In this document: one piece after another, positions 12,179 to 24,553 of the stretch | Numbering within the stretch: position 1 is the first letter of the stretch | How the letters are laid out: each line of letters begins with the position of its first letter | Program-made: the position numbers and the translations under genes | DNA from: Gymnothorax reevesii | Lineage: Eukaryota; Chordata; Actinopteri; Anguilliformes; Muraenidae | Direction: 5' to 3' | Assembly: GCA_029721435.1 (NCBI GenBank) | Contig: CM056583.1 | Coordinates: 48,637,120 to 48,701,119 of the forward strand | Length of the DNA stretch: 64,000 nucleotides | The notes under the pieces: generated by a model | What the model saw: the letters and a program-made list of their open reading frames with translations, nothing else | What the model was told of the DNA's origin: nothing | Database searches by the model: none

Positions 12179-13051
12179 CTGACCAAAACTTCCAATGTAA
12201 CACTCAGGTTTATTGCAACACATGTCATTTTCTTACGATAAATTTAACAATACATAACAAATATTTAGATTCAAATCAAAAACACAGTTCTAGAGTCAGG
12301 AATGAACAGATTTTTCCTGGTTTCCAATTCATTGCATCAGTTGAAGGTGCAATTCTGGATCACCGAAGTCAGTATCTTGTATGGCCTCCTCTGGCCTCAC
12401 ACACAGCCTGGATTCAGCGATGCATGGAGTCAATCAAATGCCGAATTTCAGCCTGTGTGATCCGGTCCCATTCCTCCTGGAGTGCTTGACGCAACTGTTG
12501 AACTGTGGCTGGTTCTGGATCATGCCTTCTCACCCGGCGATCCAGAATATCCCATAGATGTTCTATAGGGTTTAAATCTGGGGAATACGCAGGCCAATCA
12601 AGACACTGAACATCATTCTGCCTCAGGTAGTCCTGACATGTGGTCTCGCGTTATCCTGTTGCAGCGTTAGGCGAGAGTGATGGACGAGTGGAACTGCTAC
12701 AGGGGTAAGGATGTCGTCACGGTAACGGGCCGCACTGAGGTTTCCATCGATGAAAATGAGGTCTGTCTTGTGTCTACTGCTTATTCCAGCCCAAACCATC
12801 ACACTGGGTCCACCCCAGCGCTCACGCTGCAGGATGGTAGCATCACTATAATGTTCCTGTCGCCTAGGCCATACACGCAGTCTTTCGCCAGACACACTCA
12901 ACTTGAACCTCGATTCATCGGAGAAGAGCACCCTGTTCCACCTGAGAGCATTCCAGCCCAAATGTGCCCTTGACCATCGCAAACCAATATCCCATTTTAT
13001 GTACACCAAATATTTCAAAATTGTATGTGTTTCGTTGGAAGTTTTGGTCAG
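12179..13051 (-). mobile_element. internally deleted Tc1/mariner element
   Basis: Inverted ends CTGACCAAAACTTCCAA (12179-12195) and its complement (13035-13051) are each bordered by TA, the Tc1/mariner target duplication. The - strand encodes the catalytic half of the transposase: WNRVLFSDESRF (first Asp), VMVWAGIS, QQDNARPHV (second Asp), then after a frameshift SPDLNPIEHLWDIL (Glu). The N-terminal DNA-binding half is missing; the element is about 0.87 kb where intact relatives are about 1.6 kb. It could not be autonomous. It abuts the L2 LINE tail at 13081. Confidence 0.85.
12350..13000 (-). pseudogene. Tc1-like transposase remnant (C-terminal half)
   Basis: This is the transposase reading within the element at 12179-13051. 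The DDE residues can all be found: SDES, QQDN and NPIE. A frameshift just after the QQDNARPHV segment puts QDYLRQNDVQCLDWPAYSP and the following Glu in another frame. The helix-turn-helix region is absent. It is inactive as written. Confidence 0.8.
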
Positions 13052-13080
13052 TATATAATACAACATGAAGTTATAATTCA

Positions 13081-14335
13081 AGTCAAGTCAAGTCACATTT
13101 ATTTATATAGCACATTTAAAACAACATAAGCTGACCCAAAGTGCTTTAGAGGAGAGGCAAATGTATAAAATAACAGACATAAGAACAGAAATAAAACAAT
13201 AGGCTAAAAAACATAAAAAGTCAGGAGATAAATAAAATTAAAAAGACATGACAGACTTAAAATACAAATATAAAGTAAGTAATAATAATAATAATAATAG
13301 TAGAACAGAGAAATAGCAGATAACCATAATAAAAAGTGAACTTGACCAAGAAAGCAAGTGGAAGCCTCAAACTGAGCCAAAAGCAAGATAAAAAAGATGG
13401 GTGTTGATTTAAAAAGATCAATTGAAGAACAGGTTCTAATGTGTAATGGAAGATTATTCCAGAGACTGGGGGCAACAACTGAAAATGCACGACCACCTCT
13501 AGTTTTAAAATGTGAATGCGGGACTGACAGGAGATTCTGAGTGGAAGACCTGAGTAACCGGGAGGCAGAATAAGGAGTTAGGAGGTCCATAATGTATTGT
13601 GGAGCGAGACCATAATGGGCTTTAAAAACAAATATTAAAATCTTAAAATCGACTCTGTATTTTACAGGTGGCCAATGCAGTTTGGCCAGGACTGGGGTAA
13701 TATGCTCTCTTTTTTTAGTGCCTGTTAAAAATCTGGCAGCTGTATTTTGTACCAAATGCAATCTCAACAGAGTGGAGTTTGTCAAACCTATGTATGGAGC
13801 ATTACAGTAATCCAGGTGGGTAGTGATAAAGACGTGGATTACTTTTTCCAGGTCTTTACAGGATAACACAGGTTTTATTCTGGCAATGGTTCTGAGCTGA
13901 AAAAAGCTGCCCTTTACAACGTTACCGACTTGCTTATTAAAATTCAGTGAAGTGTCCAGGAAGGCCCTAGGTTTCTCCCAAAGCTATGCAAATTCACAGT
14001 CGGGACCGAGAGCTTTACTTTAAATAAAATGACTTCAGTTTTACTGAGTTTTACTTTATCGTTCAATTGAAGGAAATTTCTGGAATTTCAGCATTTAACG
14101 TCATCCAGACAATTGAAAAGTACCTTGAAGGAACAAACATTATCAGGGGTGAATTGTAAATAAAACTGCCTATCATCAGCATAGCAATTGTATGAGACAT
14201 TGTACTTCTTGAAGATATACCCGAGTGACAACATGTACAAGAAAAATAAGAGAGGCCCCAAGATTGAACCCTGGGGAATACCACACGTTATGGGAGATAA
14301 GGGCTCGAAAATGCTGGAAAAAATGACCAAAAAAA
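13081..14335 (-). mobile_element. 5'-truncated L2-like LINE (reverse transcriptase)
   Basis: The - strand encodes the reverse transcriptase C-terminal region of a non-LTR retrotransposon. 14063-14330 has CGIPQGSILGPLLF and the catalytic CYADD box. 13204-13869 has the post-RT segment HLDYCNAPYIGL, LQLVQNTAAR-like LHLVQNTAARFLTGT, LHWPPVKYR and PSLWNNLP. The two lie in different frames with gaps. The 3' end is an AAGTCAAGTCAAGTCACATTTATTTATATAGC-type tail at 13081-13115 (viewed on +), a familiar fish LINE tail. The endonuclease and most of RT are absent, as in ordinary 5'-truncated insertions. Confidence 0.8.
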
Positions 14336-17188
14336 TTTTTTTTTAACCAAACCCAGTGTACTTTTAGAGTTTGTAACTCAACAAAATTTCATAAGATCAA
14401 AGTAAAATTTGGCAAGGATTCATTAAATATACTGAGGTTACTGAACTGAACTGAAATCAGCTGATTCCAAGAGGGTCAGGTGGGAGGCACTGCTAATTTT
14501 ATATAGAATGACCTAGGGGTATAATAGGAATCCTCTTCTGTCCCTCATGATACAATTTACGCTAATTTACCCCCATGGGCTAATTAGGGTAATTGCGCAA
14601 GGGTAACTATGTGTTCCAAAAGGTAAATAGGCATTTTCAAGGGTACAATAAATGTACGCTAGCAGGTACTGCCTTGTAGCAAGTCATTATATCCCTTAAG
14701 GTACAAAAATGTACATAATTTTCTTAGAACGAGGTCTTGAAAATCAGTGTATGGAGGAATAGCCAATGATTTCCTAGATGAATTAATTTGTCACCGTACG
14801 AGACAATCAGAGTCGACATTTCTGCCAGGGTGAAGTTGCAAAACAGGGCTCCCAATACTTTGGTATTCAGAGATTACTTCGTGAGTAACAGTGAAATCAT
14901 AAGGATCAATGTACTGAAATAAAAGCACACAGTTTTCCCATAAGTTTGTACTTAACAAGCAGTCAGGTCCATTATCGTTTGGGGAAAGACACAATTTTCA
15001 TCACTGGCTCCGTTTGCCACCAAAATAGATTTAAAATGAATCAATCAAGATATGGTTAAAGGGTAAACTTAGAATATACCAGCAGTACAGGTACTTCTTT
15101 CTACAACATACCTATACTTCTGGAGCGCTTAAAGCTATATTGTGCGAAGCCAAAACCATTTATCAACACCATGCACCTGACATTTGCGGGTTCAATGTCA
15201 TCTGAGATGGGCAGTAACACAGTTTGCTGAAAAGATAAAATTTCATTTGGTTTTTGAAAAAAAAAAAGCCTCCATATTCACCAGACCGAAGATAAGGACA
15301 ACCCAAGCTTTAATTGAAATTAGGTCTGAAATCCATTGTTTGTCATAATTTGGGGGTGGGAGAGTGCATATGGCATGGGTGACTTGCAGATTTACAAGAG
15401 CACCATTATAATGCAGAAAGATATGTACAAATTTTGGAACGATATATTTTGTTATCTAGACTTAGTCTGTTCCATGGACTTCTCTGAATTTTTTAGCAAA
15501 TGAATACCATACCGCATACTGCACAGAAGACAAGTGCTTGGAACCCATAAACTCACAAGTTGCTGGGTTTCTTTTATGATGATGCTCTGCCATGCCTTCA
15601 CAGCAGCTTTCTTCAGTTCTTGCTTCTGGGGGTATTAGCTTTTAGCAAGTGAAATGCATGCTCAATGGCATTCGTGATAGGTGACTGACTCGACCATTGT
15701 AGAACATTTCAACTTGTTGCCTTAAAAAGGGTTGTTTTTTTCAGTATAGTTTGAGTGATTCTCCATCTGCACTTTGAACCACTGGCTGGTAGGTTTGGTA
15801 GTACAGTATTTGATTAAATCTGAGCAGATAATATAACCTTCTACAATTCAGAATTTATTTAACGTCCTTTTCAGTTGTCAACATGCAATTCAATGTCATT
15901 AAAAAGAATTTGCCCCATCTAGATTTCTGCTATTTTTGTTTATTTGTCATATGAAAATAATTCAGATCAGCCAAGTATAATATTAGATAAAACCAACATG
16001 AGTAAGCATAAAGTGCAACTTTCAAATGATTATTTCATTAATTGAAAGTAAAGAGTTATTCAAAACCTATATCACCCATGTTAAAAAATAATTCCCTCCC
16101 CCATCCGTTGGGCTTCAGGGAGTTTTACTTCTCCAAACTTGTTCCCATATACACTCACTAATTAGCAACTAAGCATTATTACATTCAGTCGTGAGGATCA
16201 ATCTGTTGCATTACTCTCAAATTCCCCTCAGCTTACATTATTGTTCATTGCAATAAAAATGAAGCATTTTCCTACCAACATAATGATGACATAAAATGTC
16301 AATGTCTTTCAAAGCCACTGAATTCTCACAGCTGACAAAATAATATATAATTTTTTCTGATCCAGTGTCCAATTGGCTTGGTACGCCTAAGAAAACATTT
16401 TTAAAAAACGCGGTTTTGCCGTCACTGGTCTAAGTGTGAAGTTTGCTTACGTAAAAATTAATCTGTCTACAACCAGTGACATTATGCACGTTAACTCTCA
16501 ACCTGTTTACTATTAAGAATCAGGCAATTGATTGAATCAATTTACAGAGCGAATAGGCTACCATTAAGCTATATAGCCATGGCTGATTAAAACACACAGC
16601 TTTGTGATAGAAGAAGGCTAAAATATGAGATTGTATGGACATCAATGCAAGGGTTCAAGTGATAGATCTCGGAATGCGTGCAATTCTCATTCTAAAAGTC
16701 AAGGTCATGAGGACCTTGACCACTGAAAGGTCATGCAGCAGTAACAACTGCGGAACGCAGTCCAATATAAAAGGACTGACAACTTCTAGAAGAGAAGGCT
16801 TAGAGGATCTGAAAAGCGTCTGAAGTAAGACAAACAGAATGCCAAATAATTCTTAATTTTGCGAATGTAGATCGCAACGAAAGGCTTCTAAGACCTCTTT
16901 TACCAGCACCATGTAAAGATGACACTGATGCAGAGAGGTGCTAGAATCCTGGGTAATTTATAGGACTCACACAACTGATGCTGATCCACAATCACATATT
17001 AAAAACAACACCACAGCATAAAGTTCCAAACAAACAAAATGTGATTCTGTAAAATCGGAATCCAACTTAGATAGGTGTGCACAAACCTGCATTTCAGGGG
17101 AAAGCCCCAAGAGCTGAAAACGGCAAAAATGAAGGTAGGAAGAGACCTGATACAGGACAGTCAAGGCCTGAAAGTTCTTGAAATTCCA
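14336..17188. other. intergenic, no gene seen
   Basis: AT-rich DNA without a recognisable coding exon, RNA gene or clear transposon protein. A stretch at about 14500-14720 is rich in GGTA/TACC words (AAGGGTAC, GGTACAAAAATGTAC) and may be a decayed repeat of unknown family. Confidence 0.5.
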
Positions 17189-17452
17189 TTTTAAAGGTCC
17201 CCAATTATGTTACCAGGTGCACAGCCAATCAGTGATTACAAGCCATTTCAAAATCTTTCCCCTCTTGACATCACATACGGAAATAACCAACCAGAGGCAA
17301 GAAGAGCTAATCAACTTCAGCCAAGCAGTCAATCAGATTTCATTTTTCTGGGTGGTCACTCCCCCTTGTGATGTCAGGAGGGGGAGACTTTGAACTTGCT
17401 CATAATGGCTAATTAGCTGTACACCCGGTGGCATAATAGGGTACCTTTAAAG
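17189..17452. mobile_element. MITE with TTTAAAGGT ends
   Basis: The left end TTTTAAAGGTCCCCAATTATG (17189 on) and the complement of the right end, CTTTAAAGGTACCCTATTATG, match over about 20 bases with few differences. The interior of about 220 bases is non-coding. These AAAGGTCCC..ATTATG ends are a familiar short DNA-transposon type in fish. Confidence 0.6.
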
Positions 17453-18427
17453 TACTGTTGTAGAATATTAGGTTGTAAATGCTGCCGAAGATGGTAGATA
17501 AGGTTAAAATTCTGTGACTTATTAATTGAGTAGATAATTACTGTTCTTACAATCTCATACTGTAGCCTTCTGACAACTTTCTCAGAGGCGGGAAAATCAT
17601 GACCTCATCAATGATTTTGAGAAGATGAAAGTTTTAATGATTTTAAATTTATGCCATGAGTCAAATATTCTTGATGCACAGATAACCAATTAACTAAATA
17701 ATTCAATTACCAATGCTTTGATGCAAGAAGAGTTGTTCATTTAACGAATTAATTATTATAGCATCGCGGCAAGGAGTGTGCAATGGCTCCTCCACACAAA
17801 TATATTCTTTTGAACGCTGAGAGCAGTTTGATGATGTGCAATCTTAAAATAAATCAGGTTGCACTGTTGGAAAAATTGCTACAATGGGAGGTGGAAATAA
17901 GATTAGATTGGTTTAATTCATTTTTTTGTCCCTGCAAGTACATCGTCTATGTAACCCATCTTTGACCTCGGTCATTTCTTAATAATTTCTTAATAATGAC
18001 AGGCTTATTTATTGGTCTTGATTATTCTTGGTATTCTCGGTCTTGTTGAAACTGAGAAATTTAATTGTTTTTTGAAAAATGTATTCTCGTGTTGAATTTG
18101 ATATCTGCAAAACATTTCAAAAAACTTAGGACGGGAGCAACAAAAAACTGGAAAAGTTGTATGATGTTGAAGAAATAAACCTGGTGGAACAATTAACTGC
18201 TGATTAGATTAATTGGCAAAAGGTTAGTAAAATGATTTGTTATATAAAGTCTTTCATGAGAGAGGATGGTGAGGGCTTCACCACTTTATGAAAGCCTGCA
18301 AAGGTAGTTCAATAAGTTAAGAATAACGTTTCTCAATGCAAAATTACAAAGAATTTGAGGATCAAATCATCTACCATACGTAATATCATTTAAAGATACA
18401 TACACCATACGTAAACAAGATCCAGAA

Positions 18428-18800
18428 ATGCTACTGTTTTTTCTGGCCCAAGAGCTCTTTAAAGATGGGCTGAGGCAAAGAGGAAAATTGTCCTGTGATT
18501 TGACTGATCAAAATGCGAAATTCTATTTGGAAATCATGGAAGCCGCATCTTCTGGGCTAAAGAGGAGAGGGACTACCCAGGTCCTTATGGTTCAGACGTC
18601 AGCATCCATGATAGTATGGGGGTGCACTGGAGCATGTGGCGTGGATAACATCCACATCTTTGAAGACACCCTGAATGCTGAACAATATTTACAGGTTTTG
18701 GAGCAACATAAACTGTTGTTCAGAAGTGTTTTTCAGAGGAGACCTCGCTTATTTCAGCAAGACAATGCGAAACACTACATCTTGCACATATCATGACAAC
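18428..18800 (+). pseudogene. Tc1-like transposase fragment
   Basis: A + strand frame includes SASMIVWGCTGACGVDN, LNAEQYLQVLEQH and RLFQQDNAKHY, which match the middle of Tc1-type transposases (VMVWGC..; the second Asp in QQDNAK). The first Asp block and the terminal Glu block are not seen in frame and the frame stops at 18794-18796. Sequence to about 19265 ends with GCATCCCAACTTTTTTGGAA, a typical fish DNA-transposon end. Confidence 0.7.
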
Positions 18801-19279
18801 TCATCTCGGTAATAAAACAGTGTGGGTGGCAATCTAGCCTGCCCGCTGTCCATACCAGTCACACAATGAAAATATTTAATGAATATGAGATGAAAAATAT
18901 GACCAAGGAGGCTGCAAAGTGTTGAGCAGCTGAAATTCTACATCAAACAAGAATGGGAAAACAATTTGATTTCAAAACCACAGAAGTTGTTCTGCTCAGT
19001 TCCCAAATGCTTATGAAGTCTTTTTAAAAGAATAGATTTAGCAACATAGTGGCAAACATGCCACTGTTCCAACTTTTTTGAAGGATGTTGCTGACATAAA
19101 ATTCAAAATGAGCATACTGTATATTGTATATACAGTAAGTATATAAAATAGTAAGCATATATACTTACTATTTTCAACTGAATGTAGAATTTAAATGCAA
19201 ATCATTGCATTCTGTTTTCATTTACATATTACACTGCATCCCAACTTTTTTGGAAATAGGGTTGTGCTTTACATGTTGC

Positions 19280-19510
19280 TCTGGGTTCTCTTGTGACCTC
19301 CTGTACAAAAAGACAATACACTCTTGAAAGAATTTTGGTGGGCCAGCCATTCCTGGGAAGGTTCACCACTTTTCCACGTTTTCTCTATTTGTAGATAATG
19401 GCTCTCACTGTTGTTCACTGGAGTTAGAAATAGTTTCGTAAGCCTTTCCAGACTGATGGATGTCAACGATTTTGTTTCTCATTTGTTCTTCAATTTTTTT
19501 AGATTGCTGT
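19280..19510 (-). pseudogene. Tc1-like transposase N-terminal fragment
   Basis: The - strand carries RNKIVDIHQSGKAYETIS, matching the helix-turn-helix start of Tc1 transposases (..KIVDLHQSGKGYKTIS), followed in another frame by a KTWKSGEPSQEW segment. Short and broken; opposite in strand to the neighbouring fragment at 18428-18800, so it is a separate insertion or an inverted remnant. Sequence from here to 20210 looks repeat-derived but unassigned. Confidence 0.5.
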
Positions 19511-20214
19511 TGTTTGCTGCTTTTTTTTTTGCCTACTTCACATTCTAAGGTTGTATTTTCATGATATTTAGATTCACCTGGGCTAACAGTAATAATGCCT
19601 GGGTGTGTAATGAAGTTGACACTAACTTCACATGACAAACCTTGTTGTTCAGTTCAGATTTTTTGCCAATATCAGATTTGCCAGTCAATTCACATTCATA
19701 ATAACTTGGGACCTGTTTCTGTAATGCGAACACATCTGCCCTCCAAAACAGCAGACATACACACATTGATATATTTTTTTCAAGTGTCATTTGTGTAGCA
19801 ACAACAAAAAATGTCATATTTGAGACAACACTCGTGGTATTTATCTCTCATGAATCACTCATGGTGATTCAAACTGAGAAAATAGATGCACTTGTAGCGA
19901 ATCTGCGTGTTGGATTTTGCCCTGGAGGATGACAAACACTTCATCAGCTGCATGCGATAAGGTCAAAAGGGCAAAAAAAAAGCTAGAAGGCTGGTCATTT
20001 AGGTTTTTAACAGCACTCAGCCTATACATACAGGCACAAAGCCACAAGGATTCTGATCTGACCCCTCTCATTCAGATTTCTTTCTATTTGTGTCCAACTT
20101 TGGACCAAAGTGACTCAATTCTGTTGTGAAGATATGACATTGGATTTCTGTGCTCACACTGCTCTGAAAACATCAGATCTGTGCCACATAAAGGTAAAAA
20201 AATCAGTTTTGAAT

Positions 20215-20440
20215 CACTACAGCCTTGTAATGTGAACGTAAGACAAGAGTGCAAATACTTTTTCTCTTGGGCCCAGGTTGGGCTGGGTAGCTTTTGTCAT
20301 CAATGAATGAAATAATCATTTAAAAACTGCATGTTTGTTTGATCGGGTATTAGTTTGATGATCTGGAAAATTTAAGTGTGACAAACATGCAAACATGAAG
20401 GACATTGGGAAAGGGGTGAATACTTTTACCTGCACAGTAA
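20215..20440. mobile_element. second, decayed copy of the 2740-2975 MITE
   Basis: It shares blocks with the element at 2740-2975 in the same order: CAAATACTTTTTC, AATGAATGAAATAATCATTT, AAAACTGC, and TTGATGATCTG..TTAAGTGTGACAAA. The outer ends have diverged (CACAGTAAA on the right), so the inverted repeat is only partial. Confidence 0.55.
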
Positions 20441-20825
20441 ATATCAGTAAACTGTCGCAGCTATACTTGTCCACTCATGACCACAATTCACAGAGGAGGT
20501 GGTATGAACAGTTCCCTCCCCTTTTCATGCCCTTTTTTCCTTCTGTTCTTTTACAGGTGGTCTTAATTAGTCTCATTTGCCCATTGAATGATGCTCCAGA
20601 ACTGGATTTTTTTTTTTTTTGCAAACTTCCACATTTTTAGACTTAGTAGTGTTTCACCTTTTGTGCTACACCATCTGAATTCATTCTGGTGAAGTCTTCT
20701 CTTGCTTATTGACATTGAGACGGACAGACCTGGTATTTAATTTTTCTGTTATCAAGTACAGTTCTTTTACCTGGTCTTCCAGGCCTTTGGATGCTCTGAC
20801 TCACTGGCGTGCTCTTTCGTTTTAG

Positions 20826-21015
20826 CCCTTTGAGCCCCATAAGCAACTATGGTTGCCCAGTGGTGTAAGATATCAAAACCAGATGCTGTTCAAAACCTAT
20901 CATGTGGCAACTTGTTTAAAAGAGCTCCCTAAACAAGTTGACACGTGATAGGTTTTCAACAGCTCAGGATAATTACATTCTTAATTCCTTGAAAATTTAA
21001 TCAGTGCTCAAAGGG
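20826..21015. mobile_element. piggyBac-like MITE with internal hairpin
   Basis: Ends CCCTTTGAGC (20826-20835) and GCTCAAAGGG (21006-21015) are perfect inverted repeats. They are flanked by TTAG on the left and TTAA on the right, consistent with the TTAA target of piggyBac elements with one base changed. Inside, 20885-20918 and 20930-20963 form 34 bp inverted arms with three mismatches around an 11-base loop. There is no coding sequence. Confidence 0.65.
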
Positions 21016-21859
21016 TTAAGATATCTGATGTCTCTGCAACTTCTTCAAAGCTTTTGCAGTGACTTTTCAGACAGATGGTGGCTTGCCTCACTGCTAGTGA
21101 TGACTCTTTGAACTTAATATTGTGAGTTAATAGCTACAGATTTCAAATGGAAATGACAAACCTAAAATCAACCCTATACCTTTAATTTGCTTACTTGTAA
21201 ATGACTTCATGAAATAAAATAAACCTGGCCATGGAAGAGCTAAGCAACCTATTGACTAATTATTTTTGTCCATTAAGAAAGGAGAGTGAGGACAAAGAAA
21301 TATAGACTTTAACAGGTCCTGCAATCTCTACATTTTTTTCCCCAATTTGGAGACAAATGCCCAATTATTAAAGTTGGAATCTAAAGCTCAAATTCATATT
21401 TAATTTTATCTCCAAGATATATATATTTTCAATTTTCAAATAGATATGAACCAAATCCTATTATTATTGACAGTATTGTTTTTTATAATTATCCATTTCC
21501 CTTAATTTTTATCAAGGGGATCAATAATTCTACCCCTTACAATTCATAAAGCAAAGACAACCACTAACTTTTGCCACTGATCTGTCCCATTGAGACAGTT
21601 CTGGTTTTTCAATGGTTTATAATTGTGAAAGATGGTGGTGAATCATCAAAGTCCTTCTGGCTTTTTTCCATACCTGATGGTCAAACAGCTTATGACTGTT
21701 TCTGATCATGTCACCAGCTCACAGTGAGGAGTTTTTTTTTTTATTTGCTTGTTTCCCCAGCAAAGTACACCGCTTAGCAGAAGACATTAAGCCACATGTA
21801 TACTAACCAGCACAATGAATACTATTGAGCAACAGAACCAGCATATATGAGAATACCCT

Positions 21860-22168
21860 GGCCAATGGCACTGTAGGTAAGCACTTTTGCCTCACAAGTT
21901 TGAATCTAAGGGTCTTTCTATGTTGTGTTTGCATGTTCTCCTCATGTTAGCCTGGATTTCCTCCAAGTACTTTCATGCCCTGCCACAGTGAAAGACATGC
22001 ATGCAAGGCTAACTGGAGACTGAGTGAATGATATCTGATCCCTGTGATTGGTTGATGAACTGTACAGAGTATTATCCTGCCACTCACCCATTGTATGTAT
22101 GCATATGCTCTAGGCCCTGACTCAGATGAAGCTGATCAGAGACTGAATGGGTGGATGGATGGATGGAA
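21860..22168 (+). mobile_element. tRNA-derived SINE with GGAT tail
   Basis: It starts with GGCCAATGGCACTGTAGGTAAGC and TTTGCCTCACAAG, a decayed tRNA-like head. The body has GTTTGCATGTTCTCC and AAAGACATGCATGCAAGGCTAACTGG-type blocks, and it ends in (GGAT)n at about 22152-22168. This is the layout of a common fish SINE. The B box is degenerate, so it is old. Confidence 0.7.
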
Positions 22169-22207
22169 TATTCCGGCCAGCCTAAGGAGATATCCTTTCA
22201 TAGATTA

Positions 22208-22956
22208 TTGGTTCCCAAATTCAGTCCGGAGGACCCATGTGTCTGCAAGTATTTATTTCACAACTGCAATCTCGGCACTTTAATGAGTTGCTAATTTTTT
22301 TAATTGCACTACTCATGATCATAGAGATTACCCTTTTACCCTTTTAAGCTACTTTATGCAAGAAATATCCATGCATGCCCTCTTACATTCCATTAGCATT
22401 TGAAATTGTCATTGCAAATGAATTTTATTGCTTAAGAAGGAGGGAAAATTGTAGTTCTTAAATTTCAAGAGAGTACTGGCTTCTAATTGTTGGAATCGCA
22501 GATACATGTCGCTAAATTAACCATTCATTAGGTAATTAAGAATTCAACAACAAAGCCAATTATAATAAGTCAAACCAGTTTGGTGTTATCTTTTTGTTTG
22601 GTTTTAGGAAAAACATTTGGAAAGAACTTGAACACTTGCATTCAGAAACCTAATTAGCAGCTTATTGATTCACCATAGTCTTGAATTTGATCAGCTAAAA
22701 CATATTGCCACCTGGGCTTTGCTTGTTTACTTGGAATATTGCATAATAAATACAAACTGAATGTTAGGCTTTTTAATTGTCATGAAATGCATCACAATTT
22801 CACACGGTGTGATTCAGGACCGTGAAATGCCTCCTTTCCTTGAAAAGCAGCTGATCCAGAAAAATTAACATCTTTCAAATTCTGAGATTCTAATAGTGCA
22901 GGGAACAAAAACGTGCAAACACAGTGGGTCCCTAAGACCAAGTCTGAGTACCACTG
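22208..22956. mobile_element. hAT-like non-autonomous element, second copy
   Basis: The left end TGGTTCCCAAATTCAGTCCG followed by GGAGGACCCATGTGTCTGC is mirrored on the opposite strand at the right end (CAGTGGTACTCAGACTTGG, then GGGACCCACTGTGTTTGC). Same end type as 6642-7311. No transposase domain was found in the roughly 600 base interior. Confidence 0.5.
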
Positions 22957-24523
22957 TTGTATTAAAGTCCAGTAAATCATGAATTTGAAAACTTTTTTAA
23001 ATGGCAGGTTATCTGTGTCACATTCTGACTGAAATAATGATAATAAAAACCACTTCAGTAGCACTAAACTGCATTTCCATCATTAGTTATTTGAAGTTTA
23101 TGCAAAATAAAAGATATATCTCATAAACAATCCTCCTTAATTGTATAGGAAACTGTCCGCAAGAAATGCAATGTTTATTAAAGAGCCATGGCCCTGCATA
23201 TTTGAAAAAGTAATGATTTAGTGTCAATTTCTGCATACCGCTGCAATTACAGAACATGTAAAATAAATTTAGAATTCTAATTGATCATGGAATAATGCTC
23301 CATAATTTAACTTTTTTTTCTCAAATTCTAGAAATTTAATGTAATAATCTGACCTAATTTGAGAAAAAAGGGCCAATATCACACAACATCCATGATGCAT
23401 AATGCAATAACAGTATTATTTGTATTTCGCAATACAATTTATGCAGTAAAACAAATCTTGAATTTGCTTGCAATGTCTTTCATGCTGTCACAGTTATCAT
23501 CAGAGCCTCTGCAAATAATTGATGTGTTTGCACCAAATGTCTTAAAAACACAGCAAATGGAGAAATATTTCTAAAACATATTTATATGTTGAAACATTAA
23601 ATATGAGTTAAGACCAGTTACCCAGTTCATAAACTGATATCCTATACACAATTACAGTGTGTTGTTCTTAAATGGCTCCCTTATTGAGCTATATTCACAG
23701 CATCAGACATTTCATAGTCTTTTATTTTTAATCTACATATTGGCCTTGACCGTGTTTAAGCTAAACCAATTTCTTATATGCAACAAAAATATACCATGAG
23801 TATGGCATCGCATATTCCACACAACTTCCATGTGTTTGGAATTGAGTGGAACAAAATTCTTAAGTTTGTGCCGTTAAAGCGTGTGATCAGCTGTTATCAA
23901 GTATAATATATTCCTGTATTCTTCCTGCCCTCCTCTCTTTGGTTTACAGAAAAGGGATGGATATTGTACATTAACAATCGGACAATCCTGTTAATGTAAA
24001 GAGCAACGTACTTAACTTTAAGTGCAGGGCATATTTTGTTTTTCGGTGACTACAATAGAGTAGATTTATGTGTCTTAATATTATCTGAGGAAGGGTCAGA
24101 ACCAACAAGAGGCAAATGCTTGCATTTTGACCTTTGACCTGATTCTCTGAAGGGAGGACCAAAGAGTGAAAATGGCGTGTGACATAACATCCTCTGTGTT
24201 TTTTGAAACTTGGGTTATTCGTGATGACCCTGGATTAGCACCCAGGGCCAAATTTTTAAGTTTGTTCTTATGCACAAATGGCTAGAAAATCCTTATTGTA
24301 TACATTTTCTCATTTTTTACGATTAACATTTGTGTAAATTTCTTTTTTCATGCTATAATGATTTATTGTGTTTTAAGGATGAAAAATGAAAAAAAATTCA
24401 CTGCCCTTTGTTCCTGAAAAATATATTATTACAGCATCTAAAATGACACTTATAAAGTTTATCTGTCATTTTACTGCAAAAACACCAGCTGCTACTTCTG
24501 CCACTATTACTACAACTAATCAC

Positions 24524-24553
24524 ATAATAATAATAATAATAATAATAATAATA
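24524..24553. repeat. (AAT)n microsatellite
   Basis: About ten tandem AAT/ATA units, preceded by an irregular ACT-rich stretch. Confidence 0.95.

Noticed and set aside
12677..12973. 98-codon + strand frame opposite the Tc1 remnant
   Set aside because: Antisense shadow of the transposase; it has no domain of its own.
19405..19817. Possible immunoglobulin-like fragment on the - strand (SPGESKYHENTTLECEVG)
   Set aside because: The adjoining sequence is Tc1-derived and there is no Cys-Trp-Cys pattern. Superficial resemblance only.
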